64,000 bases of DNA from contig CAYNPO010000002.1 in assembly GCA_964399165.1 (NCBI GenBank), forward strand, positions 124,001 through 188,000, written 5' to 3'. Under the pieces are notes generated by a model, which was given only the letters and a program-made list of their open reading frames with translations, did no database searches and had not been told where the DNA came from. The position numbers and the translations under genes were made by a program. How positions within the stretch are numbered: position 1 is the stretch's first letter; every line of letters begins with the position of its first letter. This document shows positions 1-8,406 of the stretch, in pieces. The DNA comes from UBA6144 sp964399165 (GTDB lineage Bacteria > Bdellovibrionota > Bacteriovoracia > Bacteriovoracales > Bacteriovoracaceae).

Positions 1-246
1 CGCGGCGTAGCCGACGCGGGGCTGGCGCGGCTGGGGTAAACGCGGATCCACGTAGGCGACCACCCAATCTCCACCACTGAAGGCGGTGGCGTGCAAGATA
101 TGGCCTTGGCCATTGAAGGCCTGCCGGAGACAGGCTTCACTAGGCCAGGCGCCTGAGGCACTAGCGACCTGCCGAGACGGTGGGCGGTGGGTGCAAGCGA
201 CCATGATGCCGATGAGAAGAATGAGTCCAAAAAGAGGTGTGCGCAT
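1..246 (-). CDS. Lipoprotein of unknown function (3' end beyond the window)
   Basis: This minus-strand gene starts at ATG 246 and runs off the left edge, so only the first 82 codons are visible. The N terminus (MRTPLFGLILLIGIMVAC) is a hydrophobic signal followed by a lipobox ending in Cys18, so the product is probably a lipoprotein. A GGAGG ribosome binding site lies 7 bases before the ATG. The visible mature part shows no family I recognise. It is transcribed away from the RDD-like gene at 372. Confidence 0.6.
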   Translation of the reverse strand, partial: MRTPLFGLILLIGIMVACTHRPPSRQVASASGAWPSEACLRQAFNGQGHILHATAFSGGDWVVAYVDPRLPQPRQPRVGYAA

Positions 247-371
247 GAAGGAGCCTCCGCCCTCCATCTTAGCAGAAGGCCCCGTAACGACAGAGGCGGA
301 GTTTTTGCCCGCGGACATTCTTGAGTATTTAGGTTTTTTGCCGCAACTCCGAGAAGAAAGGTGAGGACCCC

Positions 372-986
372 ATGGCACCTAACCTAGTTCTTCAGGCCGA
401 ACGCGGAAAGACCCTCGCCCCCGAGGCCTTGTGGGATCCCGCCCTCATCCCCGCCCCCGCGCGTTTCAGCCCCTCCTCCCTGCGCTACTCCTGGGCCGCA
501 GATTGGTTGGTGGCCTTCTTTCTGGCAACTGGCCTCATCAACACCTGGATCATCTTCCTGGACCCCCTGGTCCTGGAGCATCTTCCCGCCCAGGCGCAGG
601 AAGTCTTTTTCCAGAGCGCGCGCCTCCTGCTGGTCATGCTCACGCCAATCCTGCATTTCACTTTGAGCTTCCTGGGCGTTCACCAGTCGGGACAAACTTT
701 AGGCCAGCGCCTTTTCCGCCACCACATGCATGAAGAGGGCGAACTCGCCTCCTGGGAAAACGCCGCCCGCTGGTCCGCCGGCTCCACACTCGCTTTTGCC
801 TTCGGGGGATTTGCCCTGTTCAAGGAGGGCGGATGGCTTGAGCGCTGGAGCGGGCTGAGCCCCGTCTCCGCAGACTTCCGGGAGCACACGGCCCACTTCC
901 AATCCCTCCCCCCCACCCTGCCTTTCCGGGACCTGGTGGCCGAGGCGGTCCCTGCAACCCCCGAAGAATACGGGCGCGCCGCCTAG
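372..986 (+). CDS. RDD-like integral membrane protein
   Basis: The 204-residue protein has two hydrophobic segments (about residues 43-63 and 83-103). These are followed by GQTLGQRLF, which matches the G-x-T-x-G-x-R-x-L signature of RDD-family membrane proteins. The Arg-Asp-Asp start of that family is degenerate here (RYSWAADW). A third hydrophobic stretch lies near residues 135-148, and the rest is soluble. RDD proteins are poorly characterised and have been linked to transport, so no substrate can be assigned. An AGGTGAGG stretch precedes the ATG. Confidence 0.6.
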   Translation: MAPNLVLQAERGKTLAPEALWDPALIPAPARFSPSSLRYSWAADWLVAFFLATGLINTWIIFLDPLVLEHLPAQAQEVFFQSARLLLVMLTPILHFTLSFLGVHQSGQTLGQRLFRHHMHEEGELASWENAARWSAGSTLAFAFGGFALFKEGGWLERWSGLSPVSADFREHTAHFQSLPPTLPFRDLVAEAVPATPEEYGRAA

Positions 987-1069
987 GGCCCTCACCTTTT
1001 TACACGGTCCACCGGCCCACGGGCATTCTCCCGTTACCATAGGTCCATATCCACCTACCGGGAGACCCC

Positions 1070-1534
1070 ATGAAACTCGCGCTTGCCAGCAGTCTCGCTT
1101 TTGCCCTGGGTACTGCTCACGCCATGCCAGCTGAGGATGGCTGCTATTCCTCACGCACCTATCGAGGCGCGTTCGATCAGGTCCGTAGCATGCAGGCAAG
1201 AATCCACAGCAACGTGGACGGCAGCTCCAGGCTAGATCTTCGCGTCGTGCTGAGGAACGGTCGAGGCACTCACGTGGTGTCCCTCGATTGCAACCCGGAA
1301 GAATCGGGAGTGCGGTGTTCCTGGAACGGCTGCGACGGGGGTAGCGTCACCCTCGGTGGTTACTACGACCAACTTACAATCACCAATAACGGTATCAGCC
1401 TCTCTAACTGCGCAGACCGCGAGTTAGACGAAAACGGTGAGGTCATTAATCCCGTAGAACGGGTCTGGCTGGCGAACACCACCCACGACCGCCGCTTTCA
1501 CCTCAGTTCAACTCCTAACAATTGTAACTTTTAA
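1070..1534 (+). CDS. Small secreted cysteine-containing protein, unknown function
   Basis: A Sec signal peptide (MKLALASSLAFALGTAHA) precedes a mature domain of about 136 residues with seven cysteines. These are probably disulfide-bonded in the periplasm or outside the cell. GGGAG lies just before the ATG. I recognise no domain. The next gene follows after 24 bases in the same direction and also encodes a small secreted protein, so the two are probably co-transcribed. Confidence 0.6.
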   Translation: MKLALASSLAFALGTAHAMPAEDGCYSSRTYRGAFDQVRSMQARIHSNVDGSSRLDLRVVLRNGRGTHVVSLDCNPEESGVRCSWNGCDGGSVTLGGYYDQLTITNNGISLSNCADRELDENGEVINPVERVWLANTTHDRRFHLSSTPNNCNF

Positions 1535-1558
1535 GCCAAACCGTCAGAGGAGAACCTT

Positions 1559-2086
1559 ATGAAAGCAATCATCGCCCTCTCATTGATCGCTTCCTTCACC
1601 GCCCACGCCGGCGCCGGATCCTACTCAGGCTATGTTTACGCCCAACTCAGCGCCCTCTCCGCCGAGGACGGCGTCGTCCTGACCGGCACTAGTGGCGACC
1701 AACCCTGCCGGGTGACCTTCACCTCATCCGAGGATGCCGTGACCATCACTTTCCAGATCGCCGATTACGAAGCCACTGACTATGTAGTCGCCGCCCCCGG
1801 TTCCGCGGGCCAACAACGCCGAGACCGCTTGGAAAGCCTCCCCAGCGGCTCAATTGGGTTCTTCCGCCATTACCGCAACCCCAGCCTACGCCCACTGCGC
1901 GCCGGCCAAACCGACCGCCAGATGCTTATCGACATGCACGAGGGCACCCCGGTACGGGTGACCGCCATGCTGCTCGACCGGGACCAGAGCGTGCGCCTGC
2001 GCGAAGGCCTGCAAGAACTGGACTCTTTCCGTGGTATGCGCAACCGTGACCCCGGTGTCTGCGAAATCGACAACGTCGCCGAGTAA
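1559..2086 (+). CDS. Small secreted protein, unknown function
   Basis: The 175-residue product begins with a signal peptide (MKAIIALSLIASFTAHA) and has two cysteines in the mature part, at about residues 49 and 169. AGGAG is well placed before the ATG. The gene follows the other small secreted-protein gene closely and ends at a strong bidirectional terminator shared with aspS. No known family is apparent. Confidence 0.6.
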   Translation: MKAIIALSLIASFTAHAGAGSYSGYVYAQLSALSAEDGVVLTGTSGDQPCRVTFTSSEDAVTITFQIADYEATDYVVAAPGSAGQQRRDRLESLPSGSIGFFRHYRNPSLRPLRAGQTDRQMLIDMHEGTPVRVTAMLLDRDQSVRLREGLQELDSFRGMRNRDPGVCEIDNVAE

Positions 2087-2110
2087 GCTCCCCGCCACCA
2101 CCCCAAGAAA

Positions 2111-2130
2111 AGCCCCTCGAGAGAGGGGCT
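2111..2130. terminator. Bidirectional rho-independent terminator
   Basis: AGCCCCTC and GAGGGGCT form a perfect 8-bp stem around a GAGA tetraloop. A T-run follows on the plus strand and an A-rich run precedes it, so it can end both the secreted-protein transcript and aspS. Confidence 0.9.
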
Positions 2131-2138
2131 TTTTCGTT

Positions 2139-3935
2139 TCAGGGGTTCTTCTCGATCCATTGGAAATTCAACTCCTGGATCTGGGCCTCGTTGGGCCTCG
2201 ATGGTGCTCCCGCCATGAGGTCCGTGGCGGTAGCCGTCTTGGGGAAAGCCATCACGTCGCGGATGGAGTCGGTCTTCGCCAGCAACATCACCAAGCGCTC
2301 CATGCCAAAGGCCATGCCACCGTGCGGAGGCGTGCCGTACTTGAGGGCCTCCACGAAGAAGCCGAACTGGTGTTGCGCCTCCTCGGGAGAAAGCCCCAGC
2401 ACCTCAAACATGCGGCTCTGGACCTTGTTGTCGAAGATCCGCAGGCTGCCGCCGCCGATCTCGTAGCCGTTGCAGACGATGTCGTAGGCCTGGGCCTTGC
2501 AGGCGGCGAGCTTCTCAAGGTCGCTGGACATGAAGAGCTCCACCTGGTCCAGGCGTGGCATGGTGAACGGGTGGTGCTTGGCCCCCACGGTCTTGGCGTC
2601 GAAGTCCACGTCCAAGAGCGGGAAATCCTGTACCCACAGGAAGGCGTAGTCATCGGGGTTATAGAGCTTGAAGGCCTTGCCCAGATGGCGGCGGACGGCG
2701 TCCGCGCAGTCGTGGGTGACATTGGGGTTCTTATCCGCGCAGAACATCCATAGCCCGTCACCCTTCTCGGGCGAGAGGACCTGGAGCGATGCCAGCAGTT
2801 CCGGCGTGATGAATTTGGAGATGCCGCCACTCATGGCACCATTCTCGGTCTTGAACCACGCCACGCCTTTGCCACCGTAGGGTTTCACGACTTCCGTGAG
2901 GGCGTCGATGTCCTTGCGCGCGGGCGCCCCCAGTTTGGTGGGCATGAACATGGCCTTGATGAGACCGCGCTTGTCCGCGGCCACGTCGGCGAACGTGGTG
3001 AAGCCCGAGCCTGCAAAAAGCTTGGTCACGTCCATGTGCTCGAGCCCGAAGCGCACGTCGGGCTTGTCCGAGCCGTAGCGGGCCATGACCTCGTCGTAGG
3101 TGATGAAAGGCAGCACGTAATTGTCGCCAAGCCCGAACAGGCGGGAAACCACGCGCGAGGCGAGGTTGCGCATGTACTCCATGGTGGGGAAGCTCACCTC
3201 GATGTCGATCTGACTGAACTCCGGCTGGCGGTCGGCGCGCAGGTCCTCATCCCGGAAGCAGCGGCAAATCTGGAAATACTTGTCGGTGTTGGCGATCATC
3301 AGCAACTGTTTCAACGTTTGCGGCGACTGGGGGAGAGCGTAAACCTTGCCCTTGTGCACGCGGGAGGGCACCACGTAGTCGCGGGCGCCTTCCGGCGTGG
3401 TCTTGTAAAGAATGGGCGTTTCCACCTCTGTGAAGCCGAGCTCGTACAGGGCGGTGCGGGCCTGGCGCGTGGCCTCGGAGCGCAGGCGCAGGATCTCCTG
3501 AAGGCGCTTGCTCCGCAGGTCCAAGTAGCGGTATTTGAGGCGCAAGTCCTCCGTGGCCTCGGTGTGGCCATGCGGGAGGAAAGGCACCACTTCCGCGTGG
3601 GAGAGGAGCTGCACTTCGTGTACCTGGACTTCAACGCCGCCGGTTTCCATGTTGGGATTGCGGGCCGAAGCCGGCCGGGGGGCCACCACGCCCTTGGCGA
3701 GCACCACTGACTCCAGCGAGAAGGTCTTGAGCACGGCCAGATCGCCTTTGTACTGCTCAAAACCCAACTGGGTCAGCCCGTGCTTGTCGCGCAAGTCGAC
3801 GAAATGCAGGCCGCCCAGGTCGCGCACCTTGTTCACCCACCCGCATAGGGTGACGGTTTTGCCCACGTCGGACTCGCGCAATTCCCCGCAGTGGTGGGTG
3901 CGCATGAGGCCGGGCAAGTCTTGGACGCGTTCCAT
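2139..3935 (-). CDS. aspS: Aspartate--tRNA ligase
   Basis: This 598-residue class II synthetase charges tRNA-Asp and has the usual bacterial length with the inserted GAD domain. The N-terminal anticodon-binding OB fold contains GWVNKVRDLGGLHFVDLRD. Motif 2 includes FRDEDLRADRQPEFSQIDIE, and motif 3 includes GMERLVMLL. AGGAG precedes the ATG. The residues that separate tRNA-Asp-specific from relaxed (Asp/Asn) enzymes look mixed: Leu in RDLGG, but Ser where discriminating enzymes carry Lys. Specificity should therefore not be assumed. Confidence 0.97.
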   Translation of the reverse strand: MERVQDLPGLMRTHHCGELRESDVGKTVTLCGWVNKVRDLGGLHFVDLRDKHGLTQLGFEQYKGDLAVLKTFSLESVVLAKGVVAPRPASARNPNMETGGVEVQVHEVQLLSHAEVVPFLPHGHTEATEDLRLKYRYLDLRSKRLQEILRLRSEATRQARTALYELGFTEVETPILYKTTPEGARDYVVPSRVHKGKVYALPQSPQTLKQLLMIANTDKYFQICRCFRDEDLRADRQPEFSQIDIEVSFPTMEYMRNLASRVVSRLFGLGDNYVLPFITYDEVMARYGSDKPDVRFGLEHMDVTKLFAGSGFTTFADVAADKRGLIKAMFMPTKLGAPARKDIDALTEVVKPYGGKGVAWFKTENGAMSGGISKFITPELLASLQVLSPEKGDGLWMFCADKNPNVTHDCADAVRRHLGKAFKLYNPDDYAFLWVQDFPLLDVDFDAKTVGAKHHPFTMPRLDQVELFMSSDLEKLAACKAQAYDIVCNGYEIGGGSLRIFDNKVQSRMFEVLGLSPEEAQHQFGFFVEALKYGTPPHGGMAFGMERLVMLLAKTDSIRDVMAFPKTATATDLMAGAPSRPNEAQIQELNFQWIEKNP

Positions 3936-3963
3936 TGTAATCTCCTGGGATTTCCCCTAGCAT
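3935..3963 (+). promoter_or_regulatory. Sigma-70-like promoter placing transcription start at the DUF192 ATG
   Basis: TTGTAA and TAGCAT are separated by 17 bases. The -10 box ends exactly 6 bases before ATG 3970, so the transcript would start at or next to the start codon. It overlaps the aspS start region. Each box matches consensus at 4 of 6 positions, so the call is tentative. Confidence 0.4.
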
Positions 3964-3969
3964 AGGGGC

Positions 3970-4479
3970 ATGCAAATCATGCCTCAGCGCCCTTCCAAGC
4001 TCAATGGGATCCTGCTCTTTCTCCTCTTGGGACTGGCGTTCGCCTGCCGGGACAAGGTGGCGCAGAACCCCAAGGAATGGGCCTATTTGGTGGCGCCGCA
4101 GGATAAGATCCTGGTGAAAATGGCCATCACGGACGAGGACCGGATGAGGGGTTTCTCCGGCACCAAGGACGCCGACTGGAACGATGACGACGGTCTATTG
4201 TTCGTCTTCACCGAAGAAGGCCCGCGCATGTTCTGGATGCCGGACACCTACTTCGACCTGGACATGTTCTACCTGGACTCGAATTTCAAGATCGTCGATC
4301 TGCAGCGGGGCGTGCCCCACTTCATCGGCCGCCAACCCGAAGACCGCATTCCGCGGGCCAGGGATTCCTGGTCACGCCACGTGCTGGAGATGAAGAGCAA
4401 GTCGGAGGTGGCCAAGCGCCTTAAAGTCGGCGATCAGTTGCGGTTTCAGTCTCCGGAGCCTCCCCCGCAAATAAAATGA
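3970..4479 (+). CDS. DUF192 family lipoprotein
   Basis: The 169-residue protein has a signal sequence ending in a lipobox (LAFAC), then a DUF192 domain. Typical family segments are RMRGFSG, GLLFVF, MFWMPDTYFDLDMFYLD and the Ile-Val-Asp run after it. The family is small, secreted and functionally unclear. An in-frame ATG at 3979 has better spacing from AGGGG, while ATG 3970 fits a leaderless transcript. The 3' end overlaps the convergent ftsB-like gene by 59 bases. Confidence 0.85.
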   Translation: MQIMPQRPSKLNGILLFLLLGLAFACRDKVAQNPKEWAYLVAPQDKILVKMAITDEDRMRGFSGTKDADWNDDDGLLFVFTEEGPRMFWMPDTYFDLDMFYLDSNFKIVDLQRGVPHFIGRQPEDRIPRARDSWSRHVLEMKSKSEVAKRLKVGDQLRFQSPEPPPQIK

Positions 4480-5026
4480 GGAACTCATCGGCGGCGATCA
4501 CGCCCAGGTGTTCCTTGGCGAGCTGACGCTGGTAGCCCTTGTCCATGTCGATGCGGCGGATCTCGGCGCGCAAAGCCCCATTCTCCTCGCGCACGCGGTT
4601 GAGTTCCGCTTCACGCTCAGCCAGGGTGCCGTCCATTTGCCAGTATTGCAGCAGGCCCCGCTCCATGAAAACCAGGCGCAGGGAGAGGATCGCCACCACC
4701 GCCCATCCCAAGCGGGTGAGGAACAAAGTACGGCCTTTGGCCTTGGCCTTGGCGGAGGGCCGTGGGGCACGCACCACAGGGCGCTTCTCGACGACTTCCT
4801 CTTCCTCGACCTCTTCTTCCTCGGGTTCCTCCCCCAGGTAGTCCACCTGGAGCGTGGCACGGCGCGGGGGCTCCGCCACCACCGGCGCCTCTGAAGGCAC
4901 GGTGCCCATGGGGCGAGCGAAAAGGTTACTGCGGGGGTTGGCGCGCGTGCGCGTGGAAGTGGTGGTCTTGGCGAAGGGAGATGGGACGTCTTCGTACTCG
5001 TCCACGGAAGCTTCGAATGGGGTCAC
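4421..5026 (-). CDS. FtsB/DivIC-family septum formation initiator protein
   Basis: The product is a bitopic membrane protein of 201 residues. It has a long acidic, low-complexity cytoplasmic N terminus (a Glu-rich block near residues 70-82), a basic stretch and one membrane helix near residues 106-121. A periplasmic coiled coil follows (LAEREAELNRVREENGALRAE), ending in the YQRQLAKEHLG segment typical of FtsB/DivIC. The family links FtsL and FtsQ in the divisome. The start is GTG 5026 with AGGA 7 bases upstream. The N terminus is much longer than in E. coli FtsB (about 100 residues). It lies downstream of the DEAD-box gene on the same strand. Confidence 0.8.
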   Translation of the reverse strand: MTPFEASVDEYEDVPSPFAKTTTSTRTRANPRSNLFARPMGTVPSEAPVVAEPPRRATLQVDYLGEEPEEEEVEEEEVVEKRPVVRAPRPSAKAKAKGRTLFLTRLGWAVVAILSLRLVFMERGLLQYWQMDGTLAEREAELNRVREENGALRAEIRRIDMDKGYQRQLAKEHLGVIAADEFLILFAGEAPETETATDRRL

Positions 5027-5055
5027 ACAACCATCCTGGAAAGTGTCCCTGCTAA

Positions 5056-5087
5056 GGGCATGATGCCTTCAGTCTAACATCATGCCC
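5056..5087. repeat. Perfect 10-bp inverted repeat between helicase and ftsB-like gene
   Basis: GGGCATGATG and CATCATGCCC surround a 12-base loop. There is no T-run on either strand, so it is not a standard terminator. It could be an RNA processing or stability hairpin in a helicase-ftsB transcript, or a protein-binding dyad. Confidence 0.5.
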
Positions 5088-5100
5088 CCGGTGAGCACAA

Positions 5101-6786
5101 TCAGGCAGTTGGAGGTCCGCGCCTTACCCGAGGAGCCTGGTTGGTCGGCCCCTGGCCTTCTGCCAGGTCCACATTCACCCGGCGCTGGCCCCACATCTTG
5201 CCTTTTAGACCCATCACACGGGCGCTCTGCCGGGGGTCTACCTCGAGGAAACAGCACTTGTCGTGGATCTCGATGCGGCCCACTTCGTTGCCGCGCAGGC
5301 CGACGGTGCGGTTGAGGAACTTCAGCATATCTCCGGGATTCACGCCGTCGATCTTGCCGAGGTTGAGGAAGAAGCGCTGGCCTTGGCCACGGGCGGGACC
5401 CATGTTGGCGCTGCTGTGTCCGCCGCCCATGCGGCCGACCGGGCCGGAACCTTGGGCGGGACGGGAAACGGAGAGCTCCCGGGCCTCGCGGTACTTCTTC
5501 ATGGTGGGAGCCAGCTGGCGGGCGTAGAGCGCCTTGAGCAGGTCCTCGCGCCCGAGATTCTCGGTGGCGGAGGCGAACTCGGCGAACTCGGGGTGGGTCT
5601 CGGGACGCACGCCCTCGGCGAGGCCCTGGAGCTGCTTCACGGCCTTGCCCATGAGGCGGCCGCGGATTTCCTCGATGCCGGGGAGTTCCACGCGCTTGAT
5701 GGGGGCCTTGGTGATGCGCTCGATGATGCCGAGCTTGCGGAACTCCATGGGCGAGACGATGGAGAGGGCCACGCCCTTGGCGCCGCCACGGCCAGTGCGG
5801 CCGATGCGGTGGACGTAGGCCTCAAGGTCGGCGGGCAGCTCCACGTTGATCACGTGGGTAAGGTCGGAGACGTCGATACCGCGGGCGGCGACGTCGGTGC
5901 AGGCGACCAGTTTGCATTTTTTCTCTTTGAAGCGCTTCATGGTGAAGTCACGGGCGTCCTGCTCCATGTCCCCGTGAAGGGCCTCGGTGGGGTAACCGCG
6001 GGTGTTGAGGGCGTCGGAGAGCTGTTGTGCGCCGATCTTGGTACGGGTGAAGACCAGGCCGTAAATGTCGTCGATGGAGTCCAGGTAGCGGCACAGGGCC
6101 TCCACCATGTCGGGCACGCGGGCGATCATGAAGGTCTGCTCCACCGCCTCGGTGGTGAGCTGCTGTTTGGTGACCTTGACCACCAGTGGCTGGTTGAAGT
6201 GCTGTTGCACCAGCTGTTGGATGGGCGCGGGCATGGTGGCGGAGAACATCCACACTTTCTTGCGGGGGGCTTCGGCGATGATGCGCTGGACGTCGTCGAA
6301 GAAGCCCATGTCGAGCATCTCGTCGGCCTCATCCAGGATCACGTAGCGAACATCCTCGAGCTTGAGGGCGCCACGGTCGATCAGGTCGATCACACGCCCG
6401 GGAGTTCCCACCACGATGGAAGGGGCGTCGGCGCGCAAGGCGCGCAGTTGGGGACCGATGGGCGTGCCGCCATACACGGAGAGGGAGCGGACCTTTTCCA
6501 CCGGCGTGAACTTCACGATCTCACCCTCGATCTGATTGGCCAGCTCACGGGTGGGCGCCAGCACCAGGGCCTGGACGCGGCGGTCTTTGGGATCGAGTTT
6601 CTCCAACAGGGGTAACAGGAACGCAGCGGTCTTGCCGGTGCCGGTCTGGGCCTGGCCAATGAAGTCGATGTCGCCCTTGAGAAGCGCCGGGATTGCCTTG
6701 GCCTGGATTTCGCTGGGGGTGGTGTAACCGAGGCGCTGGATAGCCTCGAGGGAAGAGGCTTTGAGGCCCAAGGATTCAAAAGTCAC
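5101..6786 (-). CDS. DEAD-box ATP-dependent RNA helicase with DbpA-type RNA-binding domain
   Basis: This 561-residue helicase shows the full motif set: Q motif, AQTGTGKT (I), PTRELANQ (Ia), TPGR (Ib), DEAD (II), SAT (III), ARGID (V) and HRIGRTGRGG (VI). The C-terminal region (about residues 475-550) matches the DbpA RNA-binding domain. This resembles the DeaD/CsdA/DbpA group acting in ribosome assembly or cold-shock RNA unwinding, and the exact subtype is uncertain. The ATG lies downstream of a weak promoter candidate (TTGCCA-N17-TAGGGT). Confidence 0.93.
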   Translation of the reverse strand: MTFESLGLKASSLEAIQRLGYTTPSEIQAKAIPALLKGDIDFIGQAQTGTGKTAAFLLPLLEKLDPKDRRVQALVLAPTRELANQIEGEIVKFTPVEKVRSLSVYGGTPIGPQLRALRADAPSIVVGTPGRVIDLIDRGALKLEDVRYVILDEADEMLDMGFFDDVQRIIAEAPRKKVWMFSATMPAPIQQLVQQHFNQPLVVKVTKQQLTTEAVEQTFMIARVPDMVEALCRYLDSIDDIYGLVFTRTKIGAQQLSDALNTRGYPTEALHGDMEQDARDFTMKRFKEKKCKLVACTDVAARGIDVSDLTHVINVELPADLEAYVHRIGRTGRGGAKGVALSIVSPMEFRKLGIIERITKAPIKRVELPGIEEIRGRLMGKAVKQLQGLAEGVRPETHPEFAEFASATENLGREDLLKALYARQLAPTMKKYREARELSVSRPAQGSGPVGRMGGGHSSANMGPARGQGQRFFLNLGKIDGVNPGDMLKFLNRTVGLRGNEVGRIEIHDKCCFLEVDPRQSARVMGLKGKMWGQRRVNVDLAEGQGPTNQAPRVRRGPPTA

Positions 6787-6821
6787 GGAAGCTCCGGGAT
6801 GAAAGAAGTACGTTGCGGCGC

Positions 6822-6850
6822 ACCCTATCGACTTTGGCGCACTTTGGCAA
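6822..6850 (-). promoter_or_regulatory. Candidate promoter for the DEAD-box helicase gene
   Basis: TTGCCA and TAGGGT are spaced by 17 bases on the minus strand, ending about 36 bases before the ATG at 6786. The -10 matches consensus at only 3 of 6 positions. Confidence 0.35.
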
Positions 6851-6870
6851 ATATTGGATTTTTTGGGGGA

Positions 6871-6908
6871 AGAATAAAGACTTCCCCCGGAGAAAAGGGG
6901 GGGAAGTC
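6871..6908 (-). terminator. Rho-independent terminator of the outer-membrane-protein gene
   Basis: Arms GACTTCCCCC (6879-6888) and GGGGGAAGTC (6899-6908) form a 10-bp stem. On the minus strand the stem is followed by TTTATTCTT. Confidence 0.8.
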
Positions 6909-6922
6909 GTCGAAAGAAGGCT

Positions 6923-7876
6923 TTAGTACAGGGCAGCCATCAACCACAGACCCCACTGCATGGTCTCAGGGTCCACGCGGCTGACTTGGGAAAATCGGAT
7001 GAAGGGATATACGGTGAAGGATGGGTTGATATTGTAGTTCACGCCCGCATAGACGTCCTGCAAACTTTCCTGCCCATAAAGGAAGTGGCGCTTCCCCTCG
7101 GGCGCGCTGTGCTGGAGTTCGTGCTCGTACATGACGAAGATCGACCAGATGTCATTGATCGTGTAGGTCATGCTGGGGCCGGTGTAGAGGCGCCAGCGCT
7201 CGTTATCCACTTGCTCTTCGTACCAGTAGTAGCGCAGCTGGTTCCAAAGGCCGAAGCTCCACTTGGTGTTGGGCGTGAAGTTGGTGATGTGCAGGGCCTC
7301 GGGCTGCAGGACTATGTTGGAATTTTTGCTAGCGCGGTCGGTGGGGAGACGGGTTCCCAGACGGTAGGTGGTGCTCCACTTCTTGTCGGCACTCGTCCAG
7401 TAATTGCTCATGAAACCAATCCGGTGATCGAGCTGCTGGATTACCTGGGCGTCCACGGATGAGCCGTCGGCCTTGGCATCATTCACGAGGTCGTTCCGGT
7501 CGCCGAACTGCAAGAAGAACCTCGGCTCAACATACAGGCGGGTGTTCTCACCTACGAGGAAGCGGAAGCTAAATTGGTTGAAAAGGTTCAAAGGATCAGA
7601 TTGCCGGGGGGCCTTGCGGGTCCCACGGATTTCCCCGGTTCCTGTCCAGATTTGGTTGTCTTCGAGTTTGTCGATGGAGGAGCCAAGCAATTCGGCGAAA
7701 TATCGAATTTGCATGAACTGAGGCTTGGGAGGAGCCGCTGGGGCAGGCGCGACTGGAGCCGTGCTTACGGACTTGGTGGCTTTCTTGGGCGCCTTCTTCT
7801 CGGTCTTCTTAGGCGTCTGGGCGATGGCCGTCCCCACAAAACCCAAGACCATCATCACGGCGATCAAACGCTTCAT
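6923..7876 (-). CDS. Putative outer-membrane beta-barrel protein, unknown function
   Basis: A signal peptide (MKRLIAVMMVLGFVGTAIAQ) is followed by a Lys/Ala/Pro-rich linker and a domain of alternating aromatic and polar strands ending in an aromatic residue (MAALY). This pattern is typical of outer-membrane barrels. ATG 7876 is preferred over the in-frame ATG 7891 because GGGAG lies 8 bases upstream of it. The gene is monocistronic, with its own terminator. I cannot name the substrate or family. Confidence 0.6.
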   Translation of the reverse strand: MKRLIAVMMVLGFVGTAIAQTPKKTEKKAPKKATKSVSTAPVAPAPAAPPKPQFMQIRYFAELLGSSIDKLEDNQIWTGTGEIRGTRKAPRQSDPLNLFNQFSFRFLVGENTRLYVEPRFFLQFGDRNDLVNDAKADGSSVDAQVIQQLDHRIGFMSNYWTSADKKWSTTYRLGTRLPTDRASKNSNIVLQPEALHITNFTPNTKWSFGLWNQLRYYWYEEQVDNERWRLYTGPSMTYTINDIWSIFVMYEHELQHSAPEGKRHFLYGQESLQDVYAGVNYNINPSFTVYPFIRFSQVSRVDPETMQWGLWLMAALY

Positions 7877-8090
7877 CTTAACTTCTCCCATTTAAACGAT
7901 GTTTCCAGTTTGGCATGCATTTTAATGAAATTTAACCACTAAAAAACGAAAGTGACTGTTGTGTCGGCACGTGCGGAGCCGGCCAGTGAGGTAGGTGTGA
8001 TCATGCGGAGTTTTTGTCCCTCAGAGAAAAAGAGCGTGACTCTCGAAAGAGAGCACCATGTGAAACGAACCTCCCATGCTCCTGTAATGG

Positions 8091-8119
8091 TTGACAATAT
8101 TTTTATTGTGTGGTGCAAA
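8091..8119 (+). promoter_or_regulatory. Sigma-70-like promoter for the small acidic protein gene
   Basis: A perfect TTGACA is followed after 17 bases by TGCAAA, which matches the -10 consensus at 3 of 6 positions. Transcription would begin near 8126, downstream of the in-frame ATG at 8110. This supports ATG 8170 as the real start. The 7877-8169 interval otherwise holds nothing I can identify. Confidence 0.5.
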
Positions 8120-8169
8120 ATGACACCAATTTGCGCCGCATCTTCGGCCAGACCATGCAAGGAAGCCCC

Positions 8170-8406
8170 ATGAGCCAAGAGAAAAATGCCCAGCTGACCA
8201 CTTTCTTCGAGGGAATGAACGCGCTAGACGCCGACAGCATGACCGCGCTGGTGGAAAAACACCTGGACGACGACGACCTGGAGTTATTCGTCCGGCACCT
8301 GGAGGATTTTTACGGCATCGAAGAGGAAGAAGAGCTCGGCATGCTGGCGCAAATCATGGTGACCGGTTATCTCGCGGCCAAGTCAGAGATGGGCCGCCTC
8401 AACTAA
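8170..8406 (+). CDS. Small acidic protein, unknown function
   Basis: The 78-residue, highly acidic, probably helical protein (DDDDLELF, EEEEELG) has no membrane segment or signal. ATG 8170 has AAGGA 6-7 bases upstream and lies downstream of the predicted transcription start, so it is preferred over ATG 8110. The last 24 bases overlap the convergent gene. No family was recognised. Confidence 0.6.
   Translation: MSQEKNAQLTTFFEGMNALDADSMTALVEKHLDDDDLELFVRHLEDFYGIEEEEELGMLAQIMVTGYLAAKSEMGRLN

Noticed and set aside
5263..6615. 450-codon open frame antisense to the DEAD-box gene
   Set aside because: Low-complexity Leu/Gly/His/Asp composition typical of a shadow frame. The helicase motifs on the minus strand are complete.
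7939..8178. Two overlapping frames (79 and 73 codons) in the gap 7877-8169
   Set aside because: Neither has a ribosome binding site or recognisable sequence. The gap contains a promoter for the gene at 8170, and the frames cross it.
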